Origin: JAVJUV01 sp040220415 | GTDB lineage: Bacteria; Pseudomonadota; Alphaproteobacteria; Rhodobacterales; Rhodobacteraceae | NCBI GenBank assembly: GCA_040220415.1 | Contig: JAVJUV010000091.1 | Location: 62,001-126,000 of the forward strand | Direction of reading: 5' to 3' | DNA: 64,000 nt | Part shown: positions 1-9,382 of the stretch, piece by piece | How the letters are laid out: the number at the start of each line of letters is the position of its first letter | How positions within the stretch are numbered: the stretch's first letter is position 1 | Notes under the pieces: model-generated | Databases searched by the model: none | Told to the model about the DNA's origin: nothing | What the model saw: only the letters and a program-made list of their open reading frames with translations | Translations under genes and position numbers: made by a program

Positions 1-384
1 CCGATTGGCCTGCCCGGGGGCACCTCCGATGACTTCGGTCCTGCCTCCCCGGATTGCAAACCGGAGGGGCAGCACGATCCTGCAGAGCGTACGTTCGGCC
101 GGATCGGGCGCGGCGGTTCCACCCTGGCTGAGCCGGCTACCTTCCTCGCGAAGGTGTCGTTCCAGTTCATAGACTGAACCGAGTTCCGGGTACGTCCAGA
201 AGATGCACCGCACGATCTCGGACTCTTTGGCATTCGCGCGCAATTTTTGCGATCCGGGTTCAGGCCGATCATAGCCCATCGGGACATTGCCTCCTATCCA
301 AATGACATTCGAAGACCTCGAGCATCCGGGCGAAATCCGCGAGCGATCGGGTCAGACGGCCGATCTTGTAGCCTTGAACGAATG
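1..384 (-). pseudogene. Serine recombinase remnant (internally deleted, frameshifted, cut by window edge)
   Basis: On the minus strand two pieces of a serine site-specific recombinase can be read. Around 305-384 one frame gives YKIGRLTRSLADFARMLEVF, the family's catalytic-domain stretch that ends in RLTRSLADF. From about 310 down to position 1 another frame gives GGNVPMGYD, then KESEIVRCIF and PELGSVYELERHLREEG, which is the typical start of the C-terminal recombinase domain. The roughly 100 residues that normally separate these blocks are missing and the frame changes at the junction, so the gene is dead. No start codon or intact N-terminus with the catalytic serine was found upstream. It continues past the left edge. 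It marks an old integration event beside the catabolic region. Family assignment is confident; the exact limits are approximate. Confidence 0.72.
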
Positions 385-605
385 TCGGTCTTGATGGTTC
401 GACACGGTTCTCCTCGTCATCGCGGTTTGCGGATATGGCAACAGCCAGAATGCCGGCGGCAACATGGTTCGGCGGCGACATTGCACGGTTTATCCTTCGC
501 CGGATGGAACCCGAATCGATCAGGCGCAATCACCGGAGATAGACCTGTCGGGTCGGGGCGGTTAATACTGCCCTGCCTCAATCATGCGAACAGGGGGAGC
601 GCTGC

Positions 606-2465
606 ATGGTTATGGTCGGGATGCGCCGCCTGGCAACACGCGCATTTGTGGCGCTGATACTGCTGACGCAGGTCGCGTGCGCCCCGCGCGAGGGATATGG
701 GCTGCGCGACGGCGGGGTTCCATCGAAGCAGGGCAGGTACTGGCGGGCAAGCGAGGGCACGCTGTTCCTTGACCCCGACGGGCCGGAGCAACCCGACGCG
801 CAATTCGTGATACCCGATCTGCATGCAAGACGCTCGGAGATCCGGCTGGAAGCGGTCTCGCGGCATCCGATGAGAATTGAGATCCGCTGCGAGGGACCCG
901 CGCGCATCCGCCGTGAAGACACCGCCGATCAGCGCGTGTTTCCCGGCAGGCCCGGACACGTCCGGCTGCCGCCGCGCAACCACGGCGCCGCGATACTGGA
1001 CTGGCGACCCGAGAGCGGGGACTGCCGTGTCGACTGGGGCGACGGCCACAGCGTCGCTCTGCGCCCGGAGAGCGAGGCCCTGCCGCATCTTTCGGAGATG
1101 TCGCGCGCGTCGCTGGCTTGCCGGGTGGACCCGGTTTCGCGACCCGGTCCGCTTGAGAAGGTGTTTCTGGACGATGGTGCGATGCTTCAGACCTGCCCGG
1201 TTGCCCCGGGACGCGTCAGGTTGCTGAGCGATCCGCTGGACGCCTTGAACGCGCGGATCGAGGCGCTGACCGGAAGCACCGTGCCCCGTGACATGCTGAG
1301 CGGCGGCAATCCCGAATTGCCTCTCGATTTTTCGCGGGCGCCCGAACTTGACCTGATCCAGTTGTCCTATCTGCATGTGCGGGCCGATTTCGTCGGATAC
1401 CTGACGGCGCGCATGCTGGCCTATCACGCGATGCGGGGCACGCAGGTGCGCATTCTTGTGACCGGCCTGCTGATGCCCGAGAAGGACCGCATCTTCTACG
1501 ATACGCTGGCGGCGCGGTATCCGAACATCCAGATCCAGTACTACGAGTGGCGCCATCGCGGGCTGGCACGGCCGGACGACATCATCAACCGGTTTCACCG
1601 CGTGCAGCACACGCGCGCCTTCCTGGTCCTTTCGCCGGAGCCCGGACGCTCGCGCTTCATCTTCGGCGGGCGCAACCTGCATGATGGTTTCTTCTTCCCG
1701 GCCCCCTTCGATCTGCAGGACTGGCCGTATCTGCACACCTATGTCGAGGGCGGCTTTCAGGACGTCAGCTTCTATTCCGTCTACGAGGATCTGGAGGTCG
1801 AGCTGCGGGATGACCGGGCCGTGCGCAGCGTTGCCGCGCACCAGCTGGCGCTGTGGAACCGCGATGCCGAAACACAGCATGTCGGCCCCTTCCGCACAGA
1901 AAGCACCGATCGGGTTCGCGGCATGCGGCATTATCTGTCGCTGCCCTGGGCGGACGGGCGCGACCAGATCCGCTGGTTCGCCGATGCCATAGATGCGGCC
2001 GGCGAAGAGGTTCTGATCGTAACGCCCTATCTCAATCCGCCCGCGCAGATCCAGGCGGCCTTGCTGAGGGCGCAAGCGCGCGGCGTGCGGGTTCGGATGG
2101 TGGTGCGGCTCGAATCGACCGATCCCGCGGGTTTCATCATCACCGCGCTGAACCGGCGCTATGCGGCGCGCTTTGCCGGTCTTTTCGAGATCGAGGAATA
2201 CTTCCCCCGGCCCCGCATGATGCACACCAAGATGATGGTGATCGATCGGCGCCTGGCGGTCACGACCAGCACGAACCTGGATCACCGCGCCTTCTGGCAT
2301 GACACGGAGAACGGGCTGATCTTTCTGGACACACCAGAGGTCGACGCGTTTCTGGACATCGTCGAGGAATACCGGCGGAGCTCTCGCCCGTTGACGAGCG
2401 ATGAACCCAAGCATCCGCTGAGCGAGCCGATCTACAACTGGGGCTGGCTGCGCTCGGTCTTCTGA
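606..2465 (+). CDS. Phospholipase D-like lipoprotein (one degenerate, one intact HKD motif)
   Basis: A 619-residue protein with an N-terminal hydrophobic segment ending in LLTQVAC, a plausible lipobox, so probably a membrane-anchored lipoprotein. The C-terminal two thirds have phospholipase D family architecture. The second HKD motif is intact (HTKMMVID at about 540-547, followed by STNLDHRAF). The first, near residue 335, reads HTRAFLVL followed by FGGRNL, so the lysine is replaced by arginine and the spacing is altered. The family includes cardiolipin synthases and phosphatidyltransferases; the degenerate first motif leaves the activity uncertain. The start at 606 is supported by a purine-rich AGGGGG about 9 bases upstream; in-frame ATGs at 612 and 621 are alternatives. 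It stands alone on the plus strand. Confidence 0.85.
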   Translation: MVMVGMRRLATRAFVALILLTQVACAPREGYGLRDGGVPSKQGRYWRASEGTLFLDPDGPEQPDAQFVIPDLHARRSEIRLEAVSRHPMRIEIRCEGPARIRREDTADQRVFPGRPGHVRLPPRNHGAAILDWRPESGDCRVDWGDGHSVALRPESEALPHLSEMSRASLACRVDPVSRPGPLEKVFLDDGAMLQTCPVAPGRVRLLSDPLDALNARIEALTGSTVPRDMLSGGNPELPLDFSRAPELDLIQLSYLHVRADFVGYLTARMLAYHAMRGTQVRILVTGLLMPEKDRIFYDTLAARYPNIQIQYYEWRHRGLARPDDIINRFHRVQHTRAFLVLSPEPGRSRFIFGGRNLHDGFFFPAPFDLQDWPYLHTYVEGGFQDVSFYSVYEDLEVELRDDRAVRSVAAHQLALWNRDAETQHVGPFRTESTDRVRGMRHYLSLPWADGRDQIRWFADAIDAAGEEVLIVTPYLNPPAQIQAALLRAQARGVRVRMVVRLESTDPAGFIITALNRRYAARFAGLFEIEEYFPRPRMMHTKMMVIDRRLAVTTSTNLDHRAFWHDTENGLIFLDTPEVDAFLDIVEEYRRSSRPLTSDEPKHPLSEPIYNWGWLRSVF

Positions 2466-2857
2466 GGCGATGGCGGCGCGGGGTTGCCCCGCGATGCCGC
2501 GTTATCCGGGACCGGCGCCGGTTTCCCTTCCCGGAAAGGCCCGAATGCAAGTCAATCGTTGTCAGATCCGGCATCTTTGGTAGATTGGCGTTGGAAATGC
2601 CTTCCATCCGGGTGGGGCGGAAGGCATTTTCCGATGCTTGGCGGATAATGCGTCGCGCACCGCCTGGAAGCGTGGGAGATGACCGTTTTGGTTCTGTTCC
2701 CTGACATGACCGGTTTACACGCGTCCGGACGACGCCGGACGTCCCGTTCCAGAGAGACGCCGGGCGCGTCTTGTCTTGGTGCGGGTCGCGCAAGATCGGT
2801 GACGCGCGGATGGGATACGGTGTCCATGCCGGCATCCACGCAGTGGAGGGCGCAACG
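2466..2857. other. Non-coding stretch between two lipoprotein genes
   Basis: About 390 bases without a credible gene. Short open frames here have no family signal. The only structure seen is the strong inverted repeat at 2593-2632. The promoter of the following lipoprotein gene must lie in the right half, but no clear -35/-10 pair could be picked out. Confidence 0.5.
2593..2632. repeat. Long imperfect hairpin
   Basis: GGAAATGCCTTCC at 2593-2605 is mirrored by GGAAGGCATTTTCC at 2619-2632, with one extra T, around a 13-base loop. The stem is about 13 pairs. There is no following T-run on the plus strand, so a simple Rho-independent terminator is doubtful. A repetitive extragenic hairpin or an RNA 3' end-stabilising element is possible. 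Confidence 0.55.
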
Positions 2858-3724
2858 ATGATGCGAGAGGTCGCTTTGACAGCGGTTCTCGTCACGTCGG
2901 CGTGCAGCGTCCCGAAAATGCCCCTGAACAGCCGGGTCGCCGCGCTTCCGCCGTCGGAAATCGTGGCCGGGTGCTGCGACAGGGCCGGATCCTATCCCGA
3001 CTGGGTGATCGAGGTGGCCGATGACAATGCTCAGACGGTTCGGCGTCTTGGTCAGATCCAGCTGCGCCCCGGCCACCTGACACGTCAGCCCGAAGCCGTG
3101 TCACTGGTGAAAAAGGCGCTGAGGCCGTTGGACGTGGTCTTTCTGCATTCCGCCAACCGGGTGTCGGGGCATCTTATTCCCGGCCGGTTCACCCACGGGG
3201 TGATCTACCTTGGGACAGAGAAGCAATTGCGCGCGGCGGGCTTGTGGAACCTGCCGGCGCTGGCTTCGGTGCGTGACAAGATCGCTGACGGGGCCGTGTT
3301 TCTGGAGGCGGTCTACGGCGGCGTCCGGCTGGCGCGTGCCGACGTCGTGCTGGACAGCGACGCGGTGGTCGCGCTGCGTCCGAAAAAAGCGGATCGGGCC
3401 GCGGCCCTGAGGAGGGGGCTGGAGCGGATCGGCGTGCCCTTCGACATACGTTTCGACGCGAGGGACCCTTCGGCGCTGTTCTGCGCGGAACTGATCGAAC
3501 TGATGTTCCCCGAGGCCAATCTGCCGCGCACCGTCGTTCCCGGCCGCGAGACGATACTGAACGATGCGATCATCGCAGAGACGCTTTCGGGAAACCTGCC
3601 ATTCGGAATGGTCGGCTATGTCGAGGCGACGTCGCGCGGGGGGGCACGCGTGCTTTCGGCTCATGACCTGGCCTGGGACGTGCGGCAGTCGTGGCCGAAT
3701 GCAGAGCGCGTCGCCGGGCGTTGA
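2858..3724 (+). CDS. YiiX-type permuted papain-like lipoprotein
   Basis: A 288-residue protein starting MMREVALTAVLVTSAC, whose short hydrophobic run ends at a cysteine, so it is probably a lipoprotein exported to the envelope. The start at 2858 is chosen because GGAGGG lies just upstream; an upstream in-frame start at 2771 would put the signal peptide inside the protein. The body matches permuted papain-like enzymes of the YiiX/YaeF group: the catalytic histidine lies in RFTHGVIYLG (about residue 113) and the nucleophile in LFCAELIE (about residue 209), that is His before Cys, the reverse of normal NlpC/P60 order. Members are thought to act as amidases, peptidases or lipid-linked thiol hydrolases. 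The substrate is unknown. Confidence 0.75.
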   Translation: MMREVALTAVLVTSACSVPKMPLNSRVAALPPSEIVAGCCDRAGSYPDWVIEVADDNAQTVRRLGQIQLRPGHLTRQPEAVSLVKKALRPLDVVFLHSANRVSGHLIPGRFTHGVIYLGTEKQLRAAGLWNLPALASVRDKIADGAVFLEAVYGGVRLARADVVLDSDAVVALRPKKADRAAALRRGLERIGVPFDIRFDARDPSALFCAELIELMFPEANLPRTVVPGRETILNDAIIAETLSGNLPFGMVGYVEATSRGGARVLSAHDLAWDVRQSWPNAERVAGR

Positions 3725-3850
3725 ACTGCGACTTTCGTCCTTTCGGGCGTACGCGGCGTGGTTGCGCCTTTGTCTGCCCGTCCCCGTTGAAACTTTTGAG
3801 TTCTTCCGGACCTGTGCTTTAATGCGCGAGTATTGATTGGAGGTATTGTC

Positions 3851-6829
3851 ATGCATCGTCCGGGTCTTTTGATCGTCGCGTCTCTGATGGCGTTTTCCGC
3901 ATCGGCGCAGGACCGGCCGAATACCATCCTTGTCATGGACGGCTCAGGCTCGATGTGGGGACAGATCGACGGGGTGAACAAGATCGTCATCGCGCGCGAG
4001 GTTGTCGCGGAGATCCTGCAGGACTTTCCCGCCGGCGAGAGCCTGGGACTGACGGTCTACGGCCACAGGACCCAGGGCGATTGCAGCGATATCGAGACGG
4101 TCGTCGCGCCCGCGCCGGGCACGGCGGCGGCCATTGTCGACGCGGTCAACGCGATCAACCCGCGGGGCAAGACACCGATGACCGACGCCGTGGTCGCGGC
4201 GGCCCAGGCGCTTGGCTATGTCGACGCCCCGGCGACCGTGATCCTGGTCTCGGACGGGATCGAGACCTGCAACCCCGACCCTTGCGCGGCGGCCCGCGCG
4301 CTGGAGGAGGCAGGCGCCGATTTCACCGCCCACGTGATCGGCTTCGACGTGAACGACGCCGAGGCGATCGGCCAGCTTCAGTGCCTGGCCGACGAGACGG
4401 GCGGCGTGTTCCTGTCGGCCTCGAACGCCAGCGAACTGAGCGCGGCGCTGACGCAGATCGCCGTTGCGGAACCAGAGCCGGAGCCGGAACCCGAGCCGGT
4501 GCTGACGCCGGTCACGTTCGAGGCCGTGCTCGGAGAGGACGGTCCGCGTATCACCGATCCGGTCTTCTGGACGATCACGCCCGCGCCCGACGGACTGGAC
4601 GCAAGCGTGACGTCGAACCCGTTTAACATCGAGATGGAAGCCGGCGCCTATGCCGTGAGTGCGACCTGGTCGGTCGCGGAACAGACGGTCGAGGCGAACG
4701 TGTCGCTTCTTGGCGCGAATCCGCGGGTCGTTACGGTCGTCTTCGAGAAGCCGTTGCCCACCGCAACGCTTGTCGCACCGCAGACGGCGGTCGCGGGATC
4801 GACCGTCGAAGTCGCGTGGCAGGGCCCCGATGCGGACAACGACTTCATCGCGATCGGCACCCCCGGCGAGGCGACCTATGAGACCTATGCGTTCACCCGC
4901 GACGGCGGGCCGTCGAGACTGCGCGTGCCATCGGCGCCCGGCACCTACGAGTTGCGCTATACCCTTGGCGAGGGCCGCGTCATATTGGCGACCGCCGCCC
5001 TTGTGGTGACGCCCGCCGAAGCGACGCTGGTCGCGCCCGACGCCGCCGTCGCCGGTGAAACGGTCGAGGTGGCGTGGGAAGGTCCGGGATACGCGCCGGA
5101 CTATATCGCGGTTGCCGAGCCGGGCGCGGACACGCAGATCAACTATACACTGACGCGTGAAGGCAATCCGATCGACCTGGTGATGCCGGTCGAGCCGGGA
5201 ACCTACGAATTGCGCTATGTGATGCAGGTCGACCGCTATCTGCTGGCCACCCGGCCCATCGAGGTGACGGATGTGCTGGCCCGTCTGGTCGCGCCGGAAA
5301 CCGCGGTCGCCGGGTCGACCATCGAGGTCGCGTGGGAAGGGCCGGATTACCAGAACGACTTTCTCGACGTGGCGGAAGCCGACGAAGGCCAGAGCATCAA
5401 CTACGTCTATACCCGCAACGGGGCGCCCGGAAAGCTGGTGATGCCGCCCACGCCCGGTGACTACGTGATCCGCTACATCGCCAACCAGGACCGGAAGGAA
5501 CTGGCGCGCATTCCGATCACGGTCACGCCCGTCGAGGCGCGTCTTGTCGCAGCCGGATCAGCCGCGGTCGGCTCGGACCTGGAGGTGTCGTGGGAAGGCC
5601 CGGATTACCAGAACGACTACATCGCGATCTCGGTGCCGGGCGAGGACGGGTACGAGGCGTATACCTACACACGTGCGGGTTCACCGCTGGACCTCAGGCT
5701 TCCGACCGAGCCGGGCGAGTACGAGTTGCGATACGTGATGTCGCAGGACCGGACGGTGCTGGCGACGGCACCGATCACGCTGGCCGCGATCGGCGCGGAA
5801 CTGGTCGCGCCGGCCGAAGCGACGGCGGGGTCGGACATCGAGGTTTCCTGGACCGGGCCGGATTATCAGAACGATTATATCGCCGTGGCGGAACCCGGCG
5901 AGGACGGATACGTCAACTATACCTATACCCGCGCGGGTTCGCCTCTTGACCTGACGATGCCGACCGAGCCGGGCGAGTACGAGCTGCGCTATCATGTCGG
6001 GCAGGACCGCGCCGTGTTGGCGACGCTTCCGATCGTGGTGACCGATGTGGGCGCTGCGCTGGAGGCCCCGGAGAGCGCCGTTGCGGGATCGGACATCGAA
6101 GTCGCCTGGACCGGGCCGGACTATCAGAACGATTACATCGCCGTGGCGGAACCCGGCGAGGACGGATACGTCAACTATACCTATACCCGTGCGGGCGCGC
6201 CCCTTGACCTGACGATGCCGACCGAGCCGGGCGAGTACGAGTTGCGCTATGTCGTCAACCAGGACCGCAAGGTGCTGGCGACCCGCCCGATCGCGGTGAC
6301 GGAGGTTGCCGCCGAACTTGTCGCGCCCGAGAGCGCCGCAGTCGGCGAGACGGTCGAGGTCGCGTGGGAGGGGCCGGACTATCGGAACGACTTTATCGCG
6401 GTCTCGAAACCGGGCGAGGACGGTTACGTGAACTACACCTACACGCGGGTCGGCGCGCCGCTGGGGCTTGAAATGCCGGCCGAGCCCGGCAGCTACGAGA
6501 TCCGCTATGTCATGAACCAGGACCGAAGCGTCATCGCCGTGCGCCCGGTCGAGGTCCGGGACGTGGAAGTGACGCTGATCGCCCCGGAAAGCGCCGTGGC
6601 CGGATCGACGCTGGAGGTGGCGCACGACGGGCCCGGATACCGGAACGACCTTGTGACCATCGCGGCGGCGGGCGCGGATAAATACACCACCTACGCCTAT
6701 GCAGACCGGTCGAACCCGACCGAGATCAAGGTGCCGGATACGCCGGGAGACTACGAAATCCGGTATGTCATGAACCAGGACCGCCGGGTGCTGACGTCCG
6801 TTCCCCTGACGGTGCGCGCCCCGGACTAG
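3851..6829 (+). CDS. Secreted VWA-domain protein with eight tandem 86-residue repeats
   Basis: A 992-residue protein. The signal peptide (about residues 1-20, ending ASAQ) is followed by a von Willebrand factor A domain with an intact MIDAS motif, DGSGS from residue 30, and later MTDAV and VSDGIE. A short EPEPEPEP linker follows, then a spacer, then eight tandem repeats of exactly 86 residues (4763-6826), each with the pattern LVAP..AVAGS..EVAWEGP, then Y.YTR, PGEYELRYV and QDR. The start at 3851 has GGAGG seven bases upstream; the TTG at 3833 lies ahead of that site and is rejected. MIDAS VWA domains bind metal and a protein ligand; the repeats look like beta-sandwich modules. A surface adhesion or envelope-scaffold role is inferred. 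It converges on the next gene with seven bases between stops. Confidence 0.88.
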   Translation: MHRPGLLIVASLMAFSASAQDRPNTILVMDGSGSMWGQIDGVNKIVIAREVVAEILQDFPAGESLGLTVYGHRTQGDCSDIETVVAPAPGTAAAIVDAVNAINPRGKTPMTDAVVAAAQALGYVDAPATVILVSDGIETCNPDPCAAARALEEAGADFTAHVIGFDVNDAEAIGQLQCLADETGGVFLSASNASELSAALTQIAVAEPEPEPEPEPVLTPVTFEAVLGEDGPRITDPVFWTITPAPDGLDASVTSNPFNIEMEAGAYAVSATWSVAEQTVEANVSLLGANPRVVTVVFEKPLPTATLVAPQTAVAGSTVEVAWQGPDADNDFIAIGTPGEATYETYAFTRDGGPSRLRVPSAPGTYELRYTLGEGRVILATAALVVTPAEATLVAPDAAVAGETVEVAWEGPGYAPDYIAVAEPGADTQINYTLTREGNPIDLVMPVEPGTYELRYVMQVDRYLLATRPIEVTDVLARLVAPETAVAGSTIEVAWEGPDYQNDFLDVAEADEGQSINYVYTRNGAPGKLVMPPTPGDYVIRYIANQDRKELARIPITVTPVEARLVAAGSAAVGSDLEVSWEGPDYQNDYIAISVPGEDGYEAYTYTRAGSPLDLRLPTEPGEYELRYVMSQDRTVLATAPITLAAIGAELVAPAEATAGSDIEVSWTGPDYQNDYIAVAEPGEDGYVNYTYTRAGSPLDLTMPTEPGEYELRYHVGQDRAVLATLPIVVTDVGAALEAPESAVAGSDIEVAWTGPDYQNDYIAVAEPGEDGYVNYTYTRAGAPLDLTMPTEPGEYELRYVVNQDRKVLATRPIAVTEVAAELVAPESAAVGETVEVAWEGPDYRNDFIAVSKPGEDGYVNYTYTRVGAPLGLEMPAEPGSYEIRYVMNQDRSVIAVRPVEVRDVEVTLIAPESAVAGSTLEVAHDGPGYRNDLVTIAAAGADKYTTYAYADRSNPTEIKVPDTPGDYEIRYVMNQDRRVLTSVPLTVRAPD
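4763..6826 (+). repeat. Eight in-frame tandem repeats of 258 bp
   Basis: The span divides exactly into eight units of 258 bp (86 codons). Units 5 and 6 are nearly identical in nucleotide sequence over long stretches, including synonymous positions, which indicates recent duplication or gene conversion. Unit 1 and unit 8 are the most divergent; unit 8 has AHDGP where the others have AW.GP. Confidence 0.9.
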
Positions 6830-6836
6830 TGCCGTT

Positions 6837-7754
6837 TCAGGGCGCGGTGATCGGCGGAGGTTTTCGGCGTTTGCCCGTCACCGCGTTTCCGGCAATGGCC
6901 GCAAGCAGGACCACGCCGCCGATCAGTGTGTTGAGGCTGGCCGTCTCGCCGAGAAAGAGCCAGACCCAAAGCGGACCAAGCAGAACCTCGGCCAGGGACA
7001 GCAGGGCCAGTTCGGCGGCGGGCAGACTGCGCGAGCCCAGCGTGTAGAGGATCAGGCCCGCACCCACCTGGAAGATGCCCATGCCCATTGCGATGCTGCC
7101 GTCTGCGGGGCTTAGAACCAGGGATAGACCCGCGTACCGGCAGATGCCGAAGGTGATGACGATGGCGAAAAGTCCCGACAGGAAGACCGAGGGCAGCATT
7201 TCCCCTGTCCGTCCCCAGCGCAACGCCACGGTGAAGACGGCAAATCCAAGTGCCGATCCAAGTGCGGCGAGGCTTCCTTTCAAGGCGACGCTGCCGGACT
7301 TGTCGGCGACCATGATGGCGATACCGCCGATGGCGACGGCGATCGCGATCCAGGTTGCCGCGCGCACCGGTTCGCGCAGGACGATCCACCCCAGAACGGC
7401 GGCCATGAACGGCGCGGTCGCGAAGAGCAGCATGGCATTCGCCACGGAGGTGTTCTGGATCGAGTAGATCCCGCCGGAGTAGGCCGCCACCAGGGACAGC
7501 CCGGCGATGACGGCGGGAAGTCCGGTGCGGCGGATCTGGGCAAACGGGCTTTCGCCAGACCGCAGGCGAATGACCACGTAGAGAAAGAGCGACATGCTGA
7601 CCGAACGGTAGAGCAGGATCTGCCAGACCACGGCTTCTTCGATCAGGCGAATACCGAGGCCTACCGTAGACCAGAGAACCCCGGCCGCAAACACGAAGAG
7701 CACGCCGTACTTGTGCGCATCCAGGGTTTGCGAAGAAGGTTCGAGGGCTGTCAT
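6837..7754 (-). CDS. EamA/DMT family inner-membrane transporter
   Basis: A 305-residue polytopic protein with about ten hydrophobic segments arranged as two EamA halves, the standard length and layout of the drug/metabolite transporter superfamily. Recognisable elements are GVLWSTVGLGIRLI in the first half, LREPVRAATW at the end of the first half, and LLSLAEVLLGPLWVWLFLGE in the second. Members export amino acids, metabolites or drugs; the substrate cannot be assigned. It is transcribed toward the VWA gene and downstream of the CbpA/CbpM pair, with a 174-base gap, so it may have its own promoter. No strong Shine-Dalgarno sequence precedes the start. Confidence 0.85.
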   Translation of the reverse strand: MTALEPSSQTLDAHKYGVLFVFAAGVLWSTVGLGIRLIEEAVVWQILLYRSVSMSLFLYVVIRLRSGESPFAQIRRTGLPAVIAGLSLVAAYSGGIYSIQNTSVANAMLLFATAPFMAAVLGWIVLREPVRAATWIAIAVAIGGIAIMVADKSGSVALKGSLAALGSALGFAVFTVALRWGRTGEMLPSVFLSGLFAIVITFGICRYAGLSLVLSPADGSIAMGMGIFQVGAGLILYTLGSRSLPAAELALLSLAEVLLGPLWVWLFLGETASLNTLIGGVVLLAAIAGNAVTGKRRKPPPITAP

Positions 7755-7928
7755 CGGCGGCCGTTCAATGAGGTGTCGCTTGGGAACCTAACGGCCCGGT
7801 GGAAGAACCGACCCCTCTTTTGCGACATTTTGAGGGTGCTGGCACGGCTCTTTGAAAGGCGCGGGGGCCGTTTATGCAACCCTGCGCAGAACCTTGTCGA
7901 TCCGCCGCCCGCCTTGCAGCAGTATCGT

Positions 7929-8285
7929 TCAGTCGTTTCCCGTCGCCTGCGCGGATGCCTTTTGCCGGTTGCGAAAGCCCGCCGCGACCGACTGCCGGAC
8001 CCTTTCGGGTTGTTCGTCTATAACCTCGGCCAGACAGCGCAGATCGCGCCGGACCTCGTGAAGGCGGTCGATCAGTGTCAGAACCACCGGAAAGGCGTCG
8101 GTCGGCAGAGCCATTTCCTTGCGAAGGTCGCAAAGCAGGCGAATGCGGGCCAAGTCGATGTCATCGAAAACCGGTCCGGTCTCTCCCTGCGCGGGCTGCA
8201 CCCAGCCCTCGCGCACCCAGAACCGAAGCTCCCGCAGGGTCAGACGCCGGACCTCGGCGACGACGTCACTTTCATCCATGCTCAT
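7929..8285 (-). CDS. cbpM: Chaperone modulator CbpM (MerR-like)
   Basis: A 118-residue protein with a MerR-like winged-helix core: LTLRELRFWVREGWVQP followed by FDDIDLARIRLLCDLRKEM and a predicted coiled C-terminus. This is the architecture of CbpM, which binds the J-domain of CbpA and inhibits its stimulation of DnaK. The gene overlaps the preceding cbpA stop by four bases (8282-8285), so translation is coupled and the pair is made together. The short length and absence of an effector domain argue against an ordinary MerR transcription factor. Confidence 0.85.
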   Translation of the reverse strand: MSMDESDVVAEVRRLTLRELRFWVREGWVQPAQGETGPVFDDIDLARIRLLCDLRKEMALPTDAFPVVLTLIDRLHEVRRDLRCLAEVIDEQPERVRQSVAAGFRNRQKASAQATGND

Positions 8286-9217
8286 GTCTGCCTCCGCAGT
8301 TCTTTCCGGGGGTCGAAATCGGAATGATCCCGCCAGCGTTTGGCCAGCGATTCCATCTCGCTGTCCATCGCGTCGGGCAGGACGATCCTGAGACGCACGT
8401 ACTGATCGCCCGGCTTGCCTTTCGAGCGGGCTATTCCCTTGCCTTTGAGCCGCAGGCGACGACCGGACGAAACGCCCCTTGGGATCGACACGGAAACCGC
8501 GCCCGAAATGGTCGGCACGTCGACCTTCGCCCCCAGCACGGCCTCGTCGAAGGTGATCGGCAGTTCCATCTCGATGTCGTCTCCGTCGCGCGTGAAGACA
8601 GGATGCGACCGGACGCCGATGGTGACAAGCGCGTCGCCGCGCGGGCCCTCTCCTAAGCCAGGCCCGCCCTTGCCGCGCAAGCGAAGGGTCTGACCATCTC
8701 TGACACCCGCCGGGATCGAAATCTCGATGCCGTTTCCGTCCGGCATCGTCACGCTGCGCCTGGCGCCGCGGACCGCATCCATGAAGTCGACTTCGAGGTT
8801 GTAGCGCGTGTCAGGACCCCGCGCGTGAAACGTCTGCCGGAAGTCGCCGCCGCCACTGCGGCTACGCCGCCCGAAGAGGTCCGAGAAGAGGTCGGAGGCG
8901 TCTTCGAAATCCTGCGGTCCCATGCCGGGGTCGTAGCGCCGTCCGGCGTCCTGGCCTGCGTACTGATGGTAGTATTGCCTTTCCGGCCGCTCATGGCCGC
9001 TGGCATCGATTTCGCCGGCGTCGAAGCGCTTTCGCTTCTCGGGATCGCCGAGAAGATCGTAGGCGGAAGCAACCGCCTGGAACTCGGCCTGCTTGCCGGC
9101 GTCGTCCGGGTGAAGATCCGGATGCAGCAGTTTGGCCAGTTTCCGGTAGGCTTTCTTGATCTCGTCCTGTGTCGCGGTCTTCTTGACGCCCAACACCTTG
9201 TAAGGATCATCGCTCAA
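8282..9217 (-). CDS. cbpA: CbpA-type DnaJ co-chaperone
   Basis: A 311-residue J-domain protein. The J-domain fills residues 1-70 with the HPD triad at 32-34, then a Gly/Phe-rich linker (DLFSDLFGRRSRSGGG), then two DnaJ C-terminal beta domains (IPAGVRDGQTLRLRGKG and IPRGVSSGRRLRLKGKG). It lacks the cysteine-rich zinc fingers of DnaJ, which fits CbpA. The start is a TTG at 9217 with GGAGGGAGA about ten bases upstream. It stimulates DnaK under stress and is paired with the inhibitor gene cbpM, which overlaps its stop. Confidence 0.9.
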   Translation of the reverse strand: MSDDPYKVLGVKKTATQDEIKKAYRKLAKLLHPDLHPDDAGKQAEFQAVASAYDLLGDPEKRKRFDAGEIDASGHERPERQYYHQYAGQDAGRRYDPGMGPQDFEDASDLFSDLFGRRSRSGGGDFRQTFHARGPDTRYNLEVDFMDAVRGARRSVTMPDGNGIEISIPAGVRDGQTLRLRGKGGPGLGEGPRGDALVTIGVRSHPVFTRDGDDIEMELPITFDEAVLGAKVDVPTISGAVSVSIPRGVSSGRRLRLKGKGIARSKGKPGDQYVRLRIVLPDAMDSEMESLAKRWRDHSDFDPRKELRRQT

Positions 9218-9382
9218 GGAACACTCTCCCTCCTTTTCATGTCAGTCTGTCGCGACCGCCCTTGCCCTGCATTGACCAAGGTCAAGCATGGCCGACAGGT
9301 ACGGGGGTGGACAATGCGCAAGGAAGCCGGTCGCGTCGAGAGAGTGCGGCCTGCAAGGAGCGTCGGAAGGCCGGACGGCGAA

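Noticed and set aside
582..2414. 610-residue minus-strand open frame
   Set aside because: It is antisense to the phospholipase D-like gene, has no family pattern, and its composition is that of a shadow frame in GC-rich DNA.
4763..6826. CRISPR-like regular repetition
   Set aside because: The 258-bp period is in frame within one protein and units are contiguous without spacers.
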